A stretch of DNA of 64,000 nucleotides from Chromobacterium paludis (GTDB lineage: Bacteria > Pseudomonadota > Gammaproteobacteria > Burkholderiales > Chromobacteriaceae): assembly GCF_008275125.1 (NCBI RefSeq), contig NZ_CP043473.1:3782001-3846000 (forward strand). The letters run 5' to 3'. Positions within the stretch are counted from its first letter, which is position 1. The number at the start of each line of letters is the position of its first letter. Shown here piece by piece: positions 47,273-58,953 of the stretch. The notes beneath the pieces are model-generated. The model saw only the letters and a list, made by a program, of their open reading frames with translations. It searched no databases and was not told where the DNA came from. Both the position numbers and the translations under genes were made by a program.

Positions 47273-49807
47273 GCTGCAGACAACCAATTGGAACGGGTAA
47301 CCGTAGTTGGCTCCAATATCAAGAGAATCAATAAAGAAGGCCCGTCGCGTGTGGAGGTGATCAAACGCGACGAAGTGGAACAGACTGGCGCCAAAACCGC
47401 CGCCGAGGCACTGGCCGCGATTACGACCGGCTCAGATGTTGTACTGGGCGAGGAAAGCAATAGCTTCACTGCAGGCGCGGCTCAAGTCGGACTGCGCCGC
47501 ATGGGAAGCAAGAACACTCTGGTATTGTTGAATGGGCGCCGTATAGCCGCCTATGGTTTTGCGGCTTTCGACACCAGCTTTGTCGACTTGAACTCCATTC
47601 CACTCTCCGCCATCGACGAGATCCAAGTACTGTACGATGGAGCCTCCGCCATTTACGGCTCGGATGCCGTCGCCGGGGTCGTCAACTTCAAAACCAAACA
47701 AAACTTCCAAGGCGTACGCAGCAACGCTACCTACACGCAGAACTTTGCCGGAGACGGAGCCTCGACCGTAGCGGGCGTGTCCGCTGGTTTTGGTGATATT
47801 CGCAAAGACAAGCAAAACCTGCTGCTGTCATTGGATGTCACGCACTCGGAACCGACTTATGCGAGCAAGCATGAGGCCACGCGCAGCAAGGATCACCGAC
47901 GATTCGGCGGAACCGATGATCGCCCTGTAAGCTATTTCCCCGGCACGTATATCTATTCGCAAACCGATGCGCACACGCATGCCATGCCGGGATGCCAGGG
48001 TGAAGTCTCCATCGACGACCGTGGAGATGAAGCCTGCCGCAATGATATCAATCGCGACATGCTCGCGCCTCGCATCACTCGCGCGGGTGCCAGCGCACAA
48101 TACAACTTTCAAATAAATGACAACAGCACGCTCTTTTCCGAGCTTAGCTACTACCAGACAGAGTCCTACTTCTCCGATGGTTCCTTGGCCATCTCCGGTT
48201 ATGACCATCCGATTCAGCCTGGCGATTCGGCTTATCGCGCTGGCCTGGGAGGAAATACGGCAGGCGGCCCCTTGCGCGTCAACCGTGCGGTATACGATGG
48301 CCCGGATGGTTACAAAAAAACTGAACTTGGTGCATGGCGCGGCCTGATCGGTGCTCGAATGACACGCGGCGACTGGGACTCTGAGGTCGGCTATACCTAT
48401 AGCAGCAACCAAACCAAGCAGACTGATCAGGTGTTGCGCAAGGACAAAATCACTGATGCCTTCCAAAATGGAGGGTACGATCCCTTTGCCATGTGGAACC
48501 CGGCCAGCGTTGTGAATCCGCTGTTTGCTACCGTAAAGCGTGACGGAAAAGCCACGTTGTCCATGCTCGACTTCAAGATGTCGAATCCCACGCTGTTTAC
48601 CTTGCCGGCCGGCGCGGCAGGATTCGCTTGGGGTGCCAGCCTGATGCGTGAGACCGCCAATGACAACCCCGATCCCTTGCTGGTTGCCAATTTAATCGAG
48701 GGTCGAGGCGCCACTTCTGCCTCTGGCGGCCGCTCCGTGCAATCTGTATTCGGCGAGCTCAGCATCCCTGCAGCCAAAAAACTCGAGTTGCAATTGGCTC
48801 TTCGCTATGACAAATACAGCGACTTTGGCAGCACCACGAACCCTAAGCTGGCATTTTCATACCAGCCGTTGAACGAGGTGCTGATTCGCGGCGGCTACAC
48901 CACCAACTTCAAGGCCCCCTCGCTGCAACAACTGCATATGGGTCCCAGCCGGGCCTACGCGCCCAACTATCTCCAAGACTGGGATCGCTGTGTCCCGCTT
49001 GGCTATGGCCCTGGGCAGTGTAAATATTCGCCAGAGTTGAAAGTTGTCAGCAATCCAAACCTGAAGCCAGAGCGCTCCCAGAATTTCTCGTTTGGCCTGG
49101 TTCTTCAGCCCACCGCTGATCTTTCCGCCAGCTTTGATTGGTATCAGATCAAACAAAAGGACGTAATCCAAGGTCTTGACCCGCAATACATTATCGACCA
49201 TGAGGACTCCGATCCGGACCTCGCGGCCCTGATCGAGCGCGACCCGCGCAATCCCGCGCTCGAAGCCAAGTATCCAGGCCTGAACAAGGGCAGACTGAAA
49301 CGCATTACCGACCCCTTCGTGAATGTAGGCAAGGTTGATACATCGGGAATCGATACGGATATTAAGTACGCTATCAAGCTGGGCGATCTCGGCAAGCTGA
49401 CATTCCGCAACCAAAATAGCTACCTACTTAGCTACAAGCAGTCTGAGGTCGCAGGCATGGAGATGACTCAGCGCAAGAATAGCCGTTACTATCCGAACTG
49501 GGATAACCGCCTCACGGTGGAATATGAGATTGGAAAGTGGGACACGTTGGTGACCGCCCATACCAATGCCCGCGTTCACGATGTGACAGAAGGCAATAAA
49601 ATTCCGTCCAATCCGGACACCTATGTTCCGTCCTATACCACTTACAATTTGGCCATAACATACAGATTGAACAAGTCTGGTAAAGTGACGCTGGGCGTCA
49701 ATAACCTGTTTGGCAAAGATTCACCCTTCTCGGTCGATAAAAATGACTTTGTCGGCCTATCGACAGGGCGATCTGGCTTTGTAGGCATAGAGTATCGGCT
49801 GAAATAA
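47198..49807 (+). CDS. TonB-dependent outer-membrane receptor 1
   Basis: The 869-residue receptor has a signal peptide MKVKILAQAIAAIGLLGSGFAHA and a TonB-box-like region near LERVTVVGSN. The plug domain (LSAIDEIQVLYDGASAIYGSDAVAGVVNF) and a 22-strand-type barrel follow, ending in GFVGIEYRLK. No STN signalling domain is present. The ligand is unknown; energised uptake by TonB-ExbBD is expected. Codon choice in the body is less G+C-biased than in the neighbouring receptor, so the body may have a different origin from its leader. The ATG at 47198 is set by the signal peptide. Confidence 0.92.
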   Translation: MKVKILAQAIAAIGLLGSGFAHAADAADNQLERVTVVGSNIKRINKEGPSRVEVIKRDEVEQTGAKTAAEALAAITTGSDVVLGEESNSFTAGAAQVGLRRMGSKNTLVLLNGRRIAAYGFAAFDTSFVDLNSIPLSAIDEIQVLYDGASAIYGSDAVAGVVNFKTKQNFQGVRSNATYTQNFAGDGASTVAGVSAGFGDIRKDKQNLLLSLDVTHSEPTYASKHEATRSKDHRRFGGTDDRPVSYFPGTYIYSQTDAHTHAMPGCQGEVSIDDRGDEACRNDINRDMLAPRITRAGASAQYNFQINDNSTLFSELSYYQTESYFSDGSLAISGYDHPIQPGDSAYRAGLGGNTAGGPLRVNRAVYDGPDGYKKTELGAWRGLIGARMTRGDWDSEVGYTYSSNQTKQTDQVLRKDKITDAFQNGGYDPFAMWNPASVVNPLFATVKRDGKATLSMLDFKMSNPTLFTLPAGAAGFAWGASLMRETANDNPDPLLVANLIEGRGATSASGGRSVQSVFGELSIPAAKKLELQLALRYDKYSDFGSTTNPKLAFSYQPLNEVLIRGGYTTNFKAPSLQQLHMGPSRAYAPNYLQDWDRCVPLGYGPGQCKYSPELKVVSNPNLKPERSQNFSFGLVLQPTADLSASFDWYQIKQKDVIQGLDPQYIIDHEDSDPDLAALIERDPRNPALEAKYPGLNKGRLKRITDPFVNVGKVDTSGIDTDIKYAIKLGDLGKLTFRNQNSYLLSYKQSEVAGMEMTQRKNSRYYPNWDNRLTVEYEIGKWDTLVTAHTNARVHDVTEGNKIPSNPDTYVPSYTTYNLAITYRLNKSGKVTLGVNNLFGKDSPFSVDKNDFVGLSTGRSGFVGIEYRLK

Positions 49808-49827
49808 ATTTTTCGGCGTATTGACTA

Positions 49828-49850
49828 AAGGGGGCATCGCTCCCTTTTTT
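49828..49850 (+). terminator. terminator of receptor 1
   Basis: AAAGGGGGC, loop, GCTCCCTTTTTT. Confidence 0.8.
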
Positions 49851-50197
49851 CTTGTGCTACGCGGTCTCATGGAAAAAAAGAGATCCACGGATAAGATTGA
49901 GCAAGGCGGCGGTTGCCATGACCAGCCACCTTTGTGGGTGTGGCCACGCCTAGCGGGTTCGGCTTAGGCAACCGCGTGAGCGCCTGTAGCGCGTCATTCC
50001 CGACACCTATCCCCTGCCTCCAAGCAACCATCTCTCAAAGGATGCAGCAAATACCGCCGCATTATGGCCATGAGTGTCGACTCACGTCTGCGGCCTGTGG
50101 GCCTGTTCAGCGACCGCTTCAACGAGCACAGCCGCAGACTCTCGCCGTTGGCCGCCATGAGCGGGCTTTTTTGCCTATCCAGGCGCAACGCGCTGGG
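49851..50197. other. spacer between the two receptors, no gene recognised
   Basis: About 350 bp. A short frame at about 50064-50201 (MAMSVDSRLRPVGLF...) has no recognisable family and no ribosome-binding site. The sequence differs from that upstream of copy 1, so the duplication starts sharply at 50198. Confidence 0.55.
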
Positions 50198-50548
50198 ATG
50201 ACAAGAATGTTGCATAGTCGACACACAAACAAACATTGCCAAATTGTCATGAATTAACAAAAAAACACACATAATTTCAGTGGCTTAACAAGTGCGCGCA
50301 AATGCCAAGCGCAAGCCCTGTAAGAGAAATGCCAGCCGAATTTCTTGCCCCATTCATTATTAAATGCCATTTTCATCACCTGCCAAGATTATGTCGCAGC
50401 CATGAGACTGCGACGATCCATCTCGTTTCCCGGCTCAGGGAGACGAGACCGTGATGACAAAGGAAGAGAAGAGATGAAGGTCAAGATTCTGGCCCAGGCG
50501 ATCGCCGCTATCGGCCTGCTGGGGAGCGGCTTTGCCCACGCCGCCGAT
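50198..50548 (+). repeat. 351-bp direct repeat, copy 2 (promoter, leader and signal peptide)
   Basis: Partner of 46922-47272. The promoter region, leader hairpin, MTKEEKR mini-frame (50454-50477) and signal peptide are all kept. Direct repeats this long flanking receptor 1 could recombine and delete the 3.3 kb between them. Confidence 0.92.
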
Positions 50549-53038
50549 ACATCGGACAACCAGCTGGAGCGCGTGACCATCACCGGCTCCAACATCAAGC
50601 GCAGCATCAAGCAGGAAAAGGCGCTGCCGGTCACCATCCTGAAGACCGAGGATCTGGCTAAGCAGGGCCTGACCACGGTGGAACAGGTGGTCAACAGCAT
50701 CGCCGCCAACCAGTCCACGCAAGGCGCTTCTTACGCGGTGGGCGCCTCTACAGGCGGCGGCGCCTTCGCCAGCCTGCGCGGCCTGGGCAACCAATACACC
50801 CTGGTGCTGCTGGACGGCCGCCGCATGGCCAACCAGGCGATCGACGGCACCTCTGCTGACCTGAACGCCATTCCGCTGTCCGCCATCGACCGTGTGGAAG
50901 TGCTGCTGGACGGCGCCTCCGCCATCTACGGCACCGACGCCATCGGCGGCGTGATGAACTTCATCACCAAGAAAAGTGTGCAAGGCCTGACCGTGGGCGG
51001 CAGCTTCGCCAACCCGCAACATGGCGGCGGCGACGAAAAGCGCCTCAACGCCTCCTATGGCCTGGGCAACCTGGGTAAAGATGGCTTCAATGTTTACGGC
51101 GCCATCGATTATTTGAAACAAGACATGATCATGGCCAGCCAGCGCGGCTTTGCCAGCACCATCACGCCGGCCACCGACACCTCGCCTAGCACCAACGCCT
51201 GGCCGGGCAACTATTACGACAGCGTGAAGAAAAAATGGGTCACCCCGTCCGCGCCTAACTGCCGCCCGCCGTACTCGCAATATATTGGCGGCATCTGCAA
51301 GGAATACTTCCCGCTTTATACCGGCATCACGCCCCAGGTGGAGCAAATCTCGGGCATCATGCGCGCGACCAAGAGCATAGGCGATAATCACGAGCTGTCG
51401 CTGCAATACACGCGCACCGAAACCATCACCACCTCGCAAAGCGCGCCGCTGCCCACATCCGGCGACATCACCCGCGCCAACGCGACCGATCCGACGAAGC
51501 GCGACAAGCTGTACGTCCGTACCGTGCCGCTGGGCAACCGCGAAACCGAGGCCAATGCCGTCACTCAGCGGCTGATGCTGAATCTGGAAGGCCTGGTCGC
51601 CGGCTGGGACTACCGCGCCGGCATCGGCCGCTCGGAAAACCTGATCAAGGAAAACCTGACCTCGGGTTACGTCAGCAAGAGCAAGATGCAGGCCGCCGTC
51701 GACAGCGGCGCGCTGGATCCGTTTGACCTCAGCGGCAACAACTTGGCCGCCTGGCGCGCCGTCGGCATGACCGGCCAGACCAAGGAAGCCAAGTCCACCA
51801 TAGATATGGCCGACGCCAAGGTCAGCAAGGAAGTGTTCGACCTGCCGGCAGGCAAGCTGGGTGTGGCTTTGGGCGCGGAAGTGCGCCGGGAAAGCCTGAG
51901 CACCGTCTACAACAAGGCGGTGACGCGCGTTGCGCTGAGCACCGGCCAGGACAAGACGGAAGACTCGTCGGGCAGCCGCTCCGCCTATGCCATCTATGGC
52001 GAAGCCGACGTGCCGGTACTGAAGAACCTGGACGTGCAGCTGGCCGCCCGTTACGACCACTACAGCGATACCGACAGCTCGCTGAACCCCAAGGTGGCGT
52101 TCAAGTTCCAGCCCGATGAAAAAGTGATGTTCCGCGGCTCCGCCAGCACCGGCTTCCGCGCGCCCTCGCTGTACAACATCTACCGTCCGAACCAGCTGCA
52201 GCTGACCTCGCGTTCCTATGTGGATCCGGTGGCCTGCCCGAACGGCGTGCAGAATCCGGGCACCGACGGCAACGCCTGCAACAAGGTGCAACGCAACAAG
52301 CGCATCGCCGGCAACCCAAGCTTGCAGCCGGAAAAATCGTCCTCGCTGTCGTTTGGCATGGTGATCGAGCCGGTCAAGGACTTCACCGCCAGCGCCGACC
52401 TGTGGTGGACCATGATCCGCGACCAGATCAGCATCCTGGATGAAAGCCTGATCTTCAAAAACACCTCTAAGTACTCGGACCGCCTGGTTGCGGATGCCAA
52501 GGGCAATCTGGATTACATCATCGATGACTACTCCAACCTCGGCAATCTGAGCGCATCCGGCGTGGACCTGAAGCTGAGCTGGACCCTGCCCAAGACCCAG
52601 GTCGGCGTGTTCACCCTGTCCCTGGACGGCACCTACCTGGCCAAGTACAAATACCAGAACGAGAAGGGCGGCGAGTACTTCAGCAATGTTGGCGTCTTCA
52701 TCGATGGCGCGCCTACCTTCCGCTGGCAGCACAATCTCTCGCTGAACTGGATGCGGGGCCCGTGGAGCGCCATTCTGTCGCAGAACTACAAGTCCGGTTA
52801 CACCGATGAAAACCCGAACGACGAGACCCATATGGTCAAGCCGTACTCCACTTGGAACCTGTCGACTTCCTACACCTGGAACAAGCAGCTGACCGTGACC
52901 GCCGGCGTGAAGAACCTGTTCGACCAGGAGCCGCCGTTCTCCAATCAGATCACGCGCTCGACCCAGATGAACTACGATCCGCGTCTGACCGACCCGACCG
53001 GCCGCAGCTTCTTCCTGAAGGGTTCGTACAAGATGTAA
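50474..53038 (+). CDS. TonB-dependent outer-membrane receptor 2
   Basis: The 854-residue receptor has a signal peptide identical to receptor 1 and a plug domain with LSAIDRVEVLLDGASAIYGTDAIGGVMNF. The barrel has NLFDQEPPFSNQ near the C-terminus and ends FFLKGSYKM. Beyond the signal peptide it is only a distant relative of receptor 1. Its codon use is strongly G+C-biased like the host. The ligand is unknown, with no STN domain. A strong terminator follows. Confidence 0.92.
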   Translation: MKVKILAQAIAAIGLLGSGFAHAADTSDNQLERVTITGSNIKRSIKQEKALPVTILKTEDLAKQGLTTVEQVVNSIAANQSTQGASYAVGASTGGGAFASLRGLGNQYTLVLLDGRRMANQAIDGTSADLNAIPLSAIDRVEVLLDGASAIYGTDAIGGVMNFITKKSVQGLTVGGSFANPQHGGGDEKRLNASYGLGNLGKDGFNVYGAIDYLKQDMIMASQRGFASTITPATDTSPSTNAWPGNYYDSVKKKWVTPSAPNCRPPYSQYIGGICKEYFPLYTGITPQVEQISGIMRATKSIGDNHELSLQYTRTETITTSQSAPLPTSGDITRANATDPTKRDKLYVRTVPLGNRETEANAVTQRLMLNLEGLVAGWDYRAGIGRSENLIKENLTSGYVSKSKMQAAVDSGALDPFDLSGNNLAAWRAVGMTGQTKEAKSTIDMADAKVSKEVFDLPAGKLGVALGAEVRRESLSTVYNKAVTRVALSTGQDKTEDSSGSRSAYAIYGEADVPVLKNLDVQLAARYDHYSDTDSSLNPKVAFKFQPDEKVMFRGSASTGFRAPSLYNIYRPNQLQLTSRSYVDPVACPNGVQNPGTDGNACNKVQRNKRIAGNPSLQPEKSSSLSFGMVIEPVKDFTASADLWWTMIRDQISILDESLIFKNTSKYSDRLVADAKGNLDYIIDDYSNLGNLSASGVDLKLSWTLPKTQVGVFTLSLDGTYLAKYKYQNEKGGEYFSNVGVFIDGAPTFRWQHNLSLNWMRGPWSAILSQNYKSGYTDENPNDETHMVKPYSTWNLSTSYTWNKQLTVTAGVKNLFDQEPPFSNQITRSTQMNYDPRLTDPTGRSFFLKGSYKM

Positions 53039-53064
53039 TTTTTGCCGCTACGGCAGACATGGCA

Positions 53065-53097
53065 ACGGACAAGCGGTTTTCGCCGCTTGTCCGTTTT
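53065..53097 (+). terminator. intrinsic terminator of receptor 2
   Basis: ACGGACAAGCGG, loop TTTTCG, CCGCTTGTCCGT and T-run. A perfect 12-bp stem. Confidence 0.92.
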
Positions 53098-53124
53098 TAC
53101 ATGCCGGCGGGCATCAAACGCTTG

Positions 53125-53586
53125 CTACCCCTCCCGCCTCATATCCACATGCAGTATCCCGCCGTCGTCGTACGGCTCGGACACCGGCTGGAAGCCGAAA
53201 CCGGCGTACAGCGCGCTGGCGTCGCACTGCGCGGACAGCATGATGGCGCGGCCCGGAAAATGGATGTGGCACTGCGCCACCGCCTGCGCCATCAAGGCCT
53301 TGCCCAGGCCCTGGCCGCGCGCCTGCGGCGCCACCACCACCCGGCCGATGGCCGCCGCGTCCGGGTATTTCCGTCCCGGCGCGATCAGCCGCGCGTAGGC
53401 GACCAGTTGGTCCCCGTCGTCGCGTCCGCTCAGGTGCAGGCAGTGGGTGTCCACGCCGTCCACGTCGCCGTAGATGGACTGCTGCTCCACCACGAATACC
53501 TGGTCGCGCAGTTGCAGCGCCTGGTACAGCGCGCGCGGCGTGAAGTCGTCAAAACCGTGGCAGTGCCACGCTATTCGGTTTGCCAT
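53125..53586 (-). CDS. elaA: GNAT N-acetyltransferase, ElaA family
   Basis: The 153-residue GNAT protein is close to E. coli ElaA. LYQALQLRDQVFVVEQQSIYGDVDGVD, in two conserved parts, and the acetyl-CoA loop VVVAPQARGQGLGKALM are visible, then YAGFGFQPVSEPYDDGGI. The substrate is not known. It is convergent with receptor 2 and divergent from parC; a 14-bp palindrome (53622-53635) lies in the spacer to parC. Confidence 0.88.
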   Translation of the reverse strand: MANRIAWHCHGFDDFTPRALYQALQLRDQVFVVEQQSIYGDVDGVDTHCLHLSGRDDGDQLVAYARLIAPGRKYPDAAAIGRVVVAPQARGQGLGKALMAQAVAQCHIHFPGRAIMLSAQCDASALYAGFGFQPVSEPYDDGGILHVDMRREG

Positions 53587-53683
53587 AGTAGAATCCTCCC
53601 ATTTCCGACACGGTCGTCAGCGATGCTATAGCATCTTGCCCGCACGCGTGCCGCCATCCAGATCAAGACACTAGCATTTATAT

Positions 53684-56028
<2,345 letters not shown>

Positions 56029-56029
<1 letters not shown>

Positions 56030-57585
56030 TGAAACTGACAGCCCAGCCGCAAGCCCTGTCCCCGCGCGCCGCGCTGCTGTTCGTCAACGGCTTCCGCGCC
56101 ATCTTGCTGCTGGTGCTGTTCTCGCTGTCTCTTGTCCGCGGCGACAGCGGCCAGCCGCTGATAGACGGCGGGCCGCACTTCTATTTGTGGAGCGGGGTCT
56201 ACCTGCTGCTGATAGGCGGCTGGTACGCGCTGCGGCAAAGCCGCCTGGGCGACACGCTGCAGCTGACGCTGGCCATCGCCGCTGACATCGCCATGATCGT
56301 GTGGCTGATGGCGATGAACGATGGCGTGCGCGGCGGCTTCGGCCTCTTGCTGCTGCCCTATCTGGCCGCCGCCGGCCTCTTGTCCACCGGCCGCTACGCG
56401 CTGTTCTACGCCGCCATCGCCACCCTGATGTTGCTGGGCTACGCCGGCTGGGAAAGGCTGATGGGCAATGCGTCCGCGGTGGACCTGTCTTTCAGCGCCC
56501 TGCTATCCGCCGCCGGCTTCGTCACCGCCATCGCCACCTGGCAGCTGGGACGGCTGGCGCGCGCCTCGGAGGCGCTGGCGGCGCAACGCGGCGGCGAAAT
56601 CGCCAACCTCAACCACCTGAACGAGCTGATTCTGCAAAGCCAGCGCGACGCGGTGCTGGTGCTGGACGAGGACGGCCACCTGCGCCAATTCAATCTGCAG
56701 GCCGAACGCTACTTCAGCCGGCTGCAACACGGCCAGCTGCTGCCGGAACTGGTGCCGCTGGTGCAGCGCTGGCGGCAAAACGGCTACCCGGCGCTGTCCA
56801 CCTTTGTCCAGCACAATGTGCGCGGCCGCCAGCTGGTGGGGCGCCTGGTGCCGGTGCCCGTGCCGGAGGGCCAGCTGCGCGGCGTGGTGCTGTTCATGCG
56901 CGATATGGCGGACATGGCGGAAGAAGCCAAGCGCGTCAAACTGGCGGCGCTGGGCCGTCTCACCGCCAACATCGCCCACGAAATCCGCAATCCGCTGTCC
57001 GCCATCAGCCATGCCGGCGACCTGCTGGCAGAGGACGAAACCGACCCGGCGCGGCAGCGCCTGCTGCGCATCGTCCAGGACAACGCCCGCCGCATCAACG
57101 GCATGGTGGAGGACGTGCTGACCTTGGGCCGGCGCGACCGCGTCAAGACCGAAACCATAGAACTGCGGCCTTTCATCGCCCAGCAGCTGGAGCAGTTCGC
57201 GCTGGTGCAGCCGCAATCGGCCGGCGCCATCGTCTGCCAATTGCCGGAAGGCTGCCGCCTCAGCTTCGACCGCGGCCACCTGGCCCAGGTCTTCGGCAAT
57301 CTGCTGGCCAATGCCTGGCGCCACGGCAGCCAAAGCCAGGGCGCGGTGCGCATCGAGGCCGGCAGCGCGGAAAACCATCTGATTCTGCGCGTGACGGATG
57401 ACGGCCCCGGCGTGCCGGAAGCCGAGCAATCGCGCCTGTTCGAACCCTTTTTCACCACGGAAAGCGCCGGCAGCGGCCTGGGGCTGTACATCGCGCGCGA
57501 GCTGGCCGAGGCCAACGACGCGCGCCTGGAGTACACCCCGCCCGGCGGCGTGTTCCGGCTGATCTGCCGACTTGCCCATGACTAA
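56029..57585 (+). CDS. pilS: sensor histidine kinase PilS
   Basis: The 518-residue membrane kinase has about six N-terminal TM segments (20-190), a PAS-like part (about 210-310) and a HisKA box HEIRNPLSAISHAGDLL. The HATPase_c part shows NLLANAWRHG, DDGPGVP and GLGLYIARE. Known PilS senses pilin in the membrane and controls type IV pilus genes through PilR. The start at 56029 overlaps parC; its last 8 bp overlap pilR, so kinase and regulator are coupled. Confidence 0.92.
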
Positions 57586-58900
57586 AACCCCCCTGCGCGT
57601 ATTGATCGTCGACGACGAACCGGACATCCGCGAGCTATTGGAGCTGACGCTGCTGAAAATGGGCCTGGCCCCGGTGTGCGCCGGCAGCGTGGCTCAGGCC
57701 AAAACGGCGCTGGCGACAGGCCGCTTCGACCTGGCCTTGACCGATATGCGGCTGCCGGACGGCGAAGGCCTGGAAGTGGTGCGCCACATCGGCGAGGCCG
57801 GGCTGGACCTGCCGGTGGCGGTGATCACCGCCTACGGCAGCGCCGACAACGCGGTGCTGGCGATGAAGGCCGGCGCTTTCGACTACCTGCAGAAGCCGGT
57901 CAGCCTGGCCCAGCTGCGCAGCCTGGTCAAATCCGCCCTGAAAGTGGAGGCCCCGTCCGCCAAGCCTGCTGCGCAACAGCGGCTGCTGGGCGAATCACCG
58001 GCCATCCAGGAGGTGCTGCGGCTGGTGGACAAGCTGGCGCGCAGCCAGGCGGCGGTGTATATCGGCGGCGAATCCGGCACCGGCAAGGAGCAGGCGGCGC
58101 GGCTGATCCACGAGCTGGGCCCGCGCGCCGGCAAGCCCTTTGTCGCTGTCAATTGCGGCGCCATCCCGGAAAGCCTGATGGAGAGCGAATTCTTCGGCTA
58201 CCGCAAGGGCGCCTTCACCGGCGCCGACGCCGAACGCGACGGATTCTTCCAGCAGGCCCAGGGCGGCACGCTGTTCCTGGACGAGGTGGCGGACCTGCCG
58301 CTGGCCATGCAGGTGAAGCTGCTGCGCGCCATCCAGGAAAAAACCGTGCGCAAGCTGGGCAGCGCTCAAGAGGAAGCGGTGGACGCGCGCATCATCTGCG
58401 CCACCCACCAGGACCTGGCCGCCAAGGTGGAGGACGGCGGCTTCCGCCAGGACCTGTACTACCGCCTCAATGTGCTGCCGCTGCGCATGCCGCCGCTGCG
58501 CGAGCTGCGCGAAGACATCCCGCTGTTCGCCGAACGGCTGCTGCAACGCTTCGCTGGCCAGGGTCCGGCGCCGCAGCTCACCGCCGACGCCCGCCAGGCG
58601 CTGCAGGACTACGCCTATCCCGGCAACTTCCGCGAACTGGAAAATATATTAGAGCGCGCCGTGGCCCTGGCCGCCGCGCCCGCGCTATCGCGCGAAGACC
58701 TGCAACTGACGCCTTGCGCCGAATACAGCCCGGAGCCGGGCAGCGACGAACCGCTGCAAGACTACCTGGACCGCGTGGAGCGCGAAGCCATCGTCAAGGC
58801 GCTGGAAGCCACCCGTTACAACCGCACCCAGGCGGCCAAACGGCTGGGGGTGACGTTCCGGTCATTGCGGTATCGGATGGAGAGGTTGGGGGTGAAATAG
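57578..58900 (+). CDS. pilR: sigma-54-dependent response regulator PilR
   Basis: The 440-residue NtrC-type activator begins with a receiver domain with DDEPD, the phospho-acceptor Asp in LALTDMRLP and the K of LQKPVS. The AAA+ domain has GESGTGKE and the sigma-54 contact loop GAFTGA. A Fis-type HTH closes the protein (NRTQAAKRLGVTFRSLRYRMERL). It would activate pilA transcription. A perfect hairpin (58905-58933) follows the stop but lacks a U-tract. Confidence 0.93.
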   Translation: MTKTPLRVLIVDDEPDIRELLELTLLKMGLAPVCAGSVAQAKTALATGRFDLALTDMRLPDGEGLEVVRHIGEAGLDLPVAVITAYGSADNAVLAMKAGAFDYLQKPVSLAQLRSLVKSALKVEAPSAKPAAQQRLLGESPAIQEVLRLVDKLARSQAAVYIGGESGTGKEQAARLIHELGPRAGKPFVAVNCGAIPESLMESEFFGYRKGAFTGADAERDGFFQQAQGGTLFLDEVADLPLAMQVKLLRAIQEKTVRKLGSAQEEAVDARIICATHQDLAAKVEDGGFRQDLYYRLNVLPLRMPPLRELREDIPLFAERLLQRFAGQGPAPQLTADARQALQDYAYPGNFRELENILERAVALAAAPALSREDLQLTPCAEYSPEPGSDEPLQDYLDRVEREAIVKALEATRYNRTQAAKRLGVTFRSLRYRMERLGVK

Positions 58901-58904
58901 CGCT

Positions 58905-58933
58905 GCGCAAGTCGGCTGAACGCCGGCTTGCGC
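58905..58933. terminator. hairpin at the pilR end, weak terminator
   Basis: GCGCAAGTCGGC, loop TGAA(C), GCCGGCTTGCGC. The long stem has one mismatch and no T-run on either strand. It lies between convergent pilR and the peptide-cluster oxygenase gene. Confidence 0.5.
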
Positions 58934-58953
58934 CAACCTCGACGCGCGAGCCG

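Noticed and set aside
50064..50201. Short frame between the TonB receptors
   Set aside because: No start signal or family likeness; possibly decayed sequence but not supportable.
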